Shown piece after piece: positions 60,707 to 64,000 of a DNA stretch of 64,000 nt. The stretch is from positions 12,627,473 through 12,691,472 of the forward strand of contig JAQFVV010006215.1 of the NCBI GenBank assembly GCA_028023455.1, read 5' to 3'. A model generated the notes under the pieces. The model was not told the DNA's origin, made no database searches, and was given only the letters and a program-made list of their open reading frames with translations. How positions within the stretch are numbered: position 1 is the first letter of the stretch; every line of letters starts with the position of its first letter. Origin of the DNA: Epiperipatus broadwayi. Its lineage: Eukaryota; Onychophora; Udeonychophora; Euonychophora; Peripatidae. Made by a program: the position numbers and the translations under genes.

Positions 60707-62480
60707 ATGGGAAGAAAAGCTAAGAAGACTCAGGAGGATAAGGTAAGTTGAAAGATAATTATAATATTATGGGGGTCCAAGTTGATCAAAGCTGCCAGAA
60801 TAAAAAAGCCAACGTTAACTTAATTGAAAAGGCACCACAAAAAATCTAATCATGAATTAAGAAAGGAAGAAAGGCAATATTTCCAAAAATTGTGTAGATG
60901 TAAAAGTAAAATTTAAAGAAGCAAGATATTCCTCCCCACCTGCAAAAGAGAATGGTAATTTTTCAGGCCAATTAAGCCCAAATTGCAACCGAGATCTTAA
61001 ACTAAGCGCTGATTCAAATGTTATCTATCGCGAAGAAAAAGAAGAACCAATAGTAATAATGGCAATATTTAACCCGAAATGGTGATAAATGAAAGCCAAT
61101 GTAACAATCAGTATCCCACTACCCAAGACGCTCAGAAAATTGACAGCAAAATAGCTCCAAAAAAAATACTTGAAATCAATCACAATCCGATGCAATTTGC
61201 GGATTTAAATGATAAGTTACCTGAAGCTCAAAATTTATGTTGTCTCGCTTCGAAAACGTTTATAAAGTTAAACGCATATTGGAAAAAAAAATTTATTAAT
61301 TGCATGACTCAAGTACTTCTATCTTAAGTTTGATATTACAAACAAATGAAAAGATTGGAGAACACATTCTGGATAGACCCGACATAAATGAGTATCTTTA
61401 AATTGCTTAGTCGAATTGACTTGATACAATCGATTAAATACACTGCGTTCTTGCCAGCACAAGGTTTTATTTCCGTCGAATATTTTACTAAGAATCAGAA
61501 AGAACTAGCTGAGAATTTAATAAAAGAGGCACAAGGACATAGGAGATATTACATTTCAAAGGATCATAATCCCTTATTATATGGTAGGGTCTTGCATACC
61601 CCTCCCCAAACTTTTAACATTGACTTTTTTTAAAACACAACTTAATAACTTCGCTGAAGTAATTACAATGGAAAGGGAAATGACCACTGTATTTCATTCC
61701 AAATCCCTACAAATTCATGGAAAGCGGTACTAAAAAAAAGGTATTACCAAAGAACAATTACTGCATAAATTATTCAAAGATCAAAGGCCAATCTCCATTA
61801 CTTTGAAAGGTAGGTCTCCCCTATGCTTTAGGTATAATAAAGTCGGTCATTTTACTGCAATATGTACAGTGGGAAATTGTCCAAAGTGCAATAGGTTTGA
61901 TAGAATCAATCATTTCTGCAGCACTAGTAATGTCAAGATGTAGCTAAGCATAGGAAATGGCAATAATAATAAAAATATCGATAGCTGTGAACTCTTTGTA
62001 GATGAAATTAATGTGAACACTAGTCAAGCCCCTCAGCATTCAGAATCAATATCCTCTGTAAACAAACCTGTAGCCGATCAGCAAGAAATGGAGAGCTCTA
62101 ATGATATTATGGTGAATGAATAGCTCCAATGTTATTGTGTTGGTGCAGGAGATAGTGAGCTTAAATGATTTTGAATCCGTTAATAAAAGCCTATATCCTG
62201 AGCTAATCCCTGCAGATGAAACTCAAGGTGACAGCAACATTGCTCGGAATAACTGTATAATACGACAAACATGTAGTAAAATTAATGAGTCTGTTCCCGG
62301 GATTAAACCTCACCATTCTATGAGTCAAAATAAGTTAAATAGTTGAGATGATAGTGTTTGGAATAACCGTATAATGCCACAAATGTGTAGAAATAACAAT
62401 GAGGCCAATTTAGAGATAGATCGTCTTGAATCAATGAACCAAAATAAGTTAAATAGTCAAGATAAGCATTCGAAATGGGT
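60707..62480 (+). pseudogene. LINE ORF1 (gag-like) remnant with zinc knuckles
   Basis: Begins near MGRKAKKTQEDK at 60707 and continues through several frames. Blocks: DLNDKLPEAQNLCC, AYWKKKFINCM (61079-61327), YTAFLPAQGFISVEYF and HRRYYISKDHNPLLYGRV with PPQTFNIDFF (61388-61633). A zinc-knuckle pair follows: LCFRYNKVGHFTAIC (about 61820-61865; second Cys replaced by Tyr) and CPKCNRFDRINHFC (about 61880-61920). ORF1 proteins of non-LTR retrotransposons bind the RNA template. Multiple stops make this copy non-functional. It is directly followed by the endonuclease of the same element. Confidence 0.72.
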
Positions 62481-62609
62481 TTAAATAACACGTACATATG
62501 AGTGATAGTATGAATAGAATCTTAAAAGATATTAATCGCAGTTGGCAATCAATCAATTTTATTAATTATGAATAACTGTCTTAAAATATTAACAATATTA
62601 GGCATTTAA

Positions 62610-64000
62610 ATGGCCCTGGTAAATAGATAAAATTGTTGATTATTTATCCAAACAGAGATATGAAATTATAATTCTAACAGAGACAAAAATTTATCATAAT
62701 ACTCCTAAATATATGATAGACAAGTTATCCCAACACAATATTCTTCTTTTTAAGGCAAATGATAGGCTTGCCCAAGGTGCTGTTTTAATATATATGCATG
62801 CTGAGATTGAGAAGATTCAATTGTTGACATTACAAACAAACTATGTTGTGTTTTCATTTGTTTTCCAAGGCGAATTGCAGTACTTGATTGGGGTTTACTC
62901 TATTGCTAAAGGTAATGATATTGTAAAGATCATTCACAACATAACAAAGCAAATTGTTAACAAAACCTGGCATTGTAATCCTAGGAGGTGACCTTAATTG
63001 CACATTCAGAAGCCTACTGAAAGTCTTAATAAATAAAAGGGATAATGTATCACTATATCCATTGCATGGCAGATATACAGATGGCGCTTACACATTCTTC
63101 GATAGTAGATTTTCCTCTCTTATAGATTTGTTCGTTTCTGTGCATAAATTAAATGGGACAAAGATTAATACATCTCTTGTTGGGTTTTCAGACCACCTAT
63201 GTGTAAACTTAAAACTTGATAACTATGACAAATGAGAAACCAATATAGATTTTCAATTATAAAAAATATATGAGATGGCATTGAGTTCACAACGGACCAG
63301 TTCCTGATTGTCATTAATTATTATACATGGATTTCCAGATTGTCACCCTGCATTGCTTGGATTAAAATTAAAAAAGAACTCTTCCAGATATGTTATAAAA
63401 ACACCCAACGATTGTTATCAATTAATCAAATGAAAAATAGAATCTCTGAAATTCAGCGAGCTCTCTATGAGATTACTTATCTCAGACCTAATCATGAATT
63501 GGTTAATAGCCTGCAAGAAGAATACAATAGCTTGTATCAGCTTATGCTTCAAGAATCACAAACAATATGATTCAGGAAATTAATTCCTAACTTGGGTCTG
63601 TTATCAAAGTCTATGATAAACTATGGGAAGGTTTATATCTTACACACTAAGGGTATACCCACTATTAAGAAATATGATAATAGCCTGGCCTCCAGAATCT
63701 ACGCAGATTCTTATATTTTAGAAAAGTTAAAAAGAAAATTTGGTGAGAGCAATGTTTTCATTAATCAATACACAAGTACCACAACCCAAGTACAAAAAAA
63801 GGTATATTACAATCCAGGAAATTCAAGAAGAGATTAATTAACCTTAAAGTACAAACAATAATGCCAAATGACACAATCCCTGCCTGTGTTTATAAACAGA
63901 TGGATTATGCTCTTAAATTTGCAATGTGGAAATACTTCAACCAGTTCTGCTATGAGAAAATTGAATGGCCTTTCATGAATAACCGGGTTATTTTCAGCCT
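62610..64000 (+). pseudogene. LINE ORF2 remnant: APE endonuclease and start of RT region (cut by window end)
   Basis: The AP-endonuclease-like domain is readable across two overlapping frames. IIILTETKIYHNTPKYMIDK carries the catalytic Glu (~62677), a central QGAVLIYMHAEIEK leads to YLIGVYSIAKG, GGDLNC carries Asp/Asn (~62985) and GFSDHLCVNLKL is the terminal SDH motif (~63188). After further frame changes come NRISEIQRALYEITYLRPNH (63340-63570), YGKVYILHTKG and KRKFGESNVFINQYTS (63592-63837), then MPNDTIPACVYK (63860-63897), the linker leading to RT. The RT itself lies past 64000. The knuckle-bearing ORF1 plus APE endonuclease places it in an APE-type LINE clade; exact clade undecided. Stops and frameshifts indicate decay. 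Confidence 0.8.

Overview
This is an AT-rich eukaryotic window, almost certainly from an invertebrate animal with a large, repeat-dense genome. There are no bacterial-style gene blocks. The coding signal consists of short, well-spliced exons separated by introns of up to about 16 kb. The species cannot be fixed from the sequence. The repertoire is a metazoan USP34 gene, Penelope-like elements with a GIY-YIG domain, two or three LINE families, hAT elements, tRNA-derived SINEs and ZBED5-like transposase remnants.

The host gene is an orthologue of the giant deubiquitinase USP34, on the minus strand. Five exons from its N-terminal region are recognisable, in transcript order: 49292-49697, 32894-33043, 28004-28071, 15507-15699 and 15201-15259. 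Reading phases join correctly across three of the four exon-exon steps. Between the first two, about 17 residues seem to be missing, probably in a small unseen exon. The catalytic domain and the gene's 3' end lie beyond base 1. The initiator exon was not found. A tentative plus-strand gene may begin near 51.6-51.9 kb (CRE-rich putative promoter, donor at 51881) and continue with a short coding exon at 53918-54013.

Layout. 1-5.4 kb holds no gene. A 395-bp hAT MITE is at 5.4 kb. From 9.3 to 14.1 kb two ~0.9-kb direct repeats flank a degenerate gag-like region and a large foldback. A ~780-bp perfect (CAT)n array occupies 14.2-15.0 kb. USP34 exons follow at 15.2-15.7 kb. From 17.5 to 26.3 kb there is a nested pile: decayed Penelope element, foldback, 5'-truncated LINE, solo LTR, tandem duplication and two hAT-like MITEs. 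SINE 1 is at 27.4 kb and the 68-nt USP34 exon at 28.0 kb. A MITE at 28.9 kb, a LINE tail at 30.6 kb and a USP34 exon at 32.9 kb follow. A 1.3-kb hAT-like element is at 36.3 kb, a second solo LTR at 38.65 kb, a minus-strand LINE remnant at 41.6-43.3 kb and a Tigger-like MITE at 43.5 kb. The two related hAT-like elements at 45.2 and 51.9 kb carry telomere-like repeats, and one of them contains a SINE. Another hAT-like element is at 55.9 kb, a ZBED5-like transposase pseudogene at 58.3-60.3 kb (minus), and a LINE with ORF1 and APE endonuclease runs off the end at 60.7-64.0 kb.

The best-supported new observation is a set of hAT-like non-autonomous elements, five of which (24.4, 25.75, 36.3, 45.2 and 55.9 kb) have perfect 8-bp target-site duplications. 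Two of the insertions have their empty site preserved elsewhere in the window, which allows relative dating. No novel enzymatic or defence system was seen.
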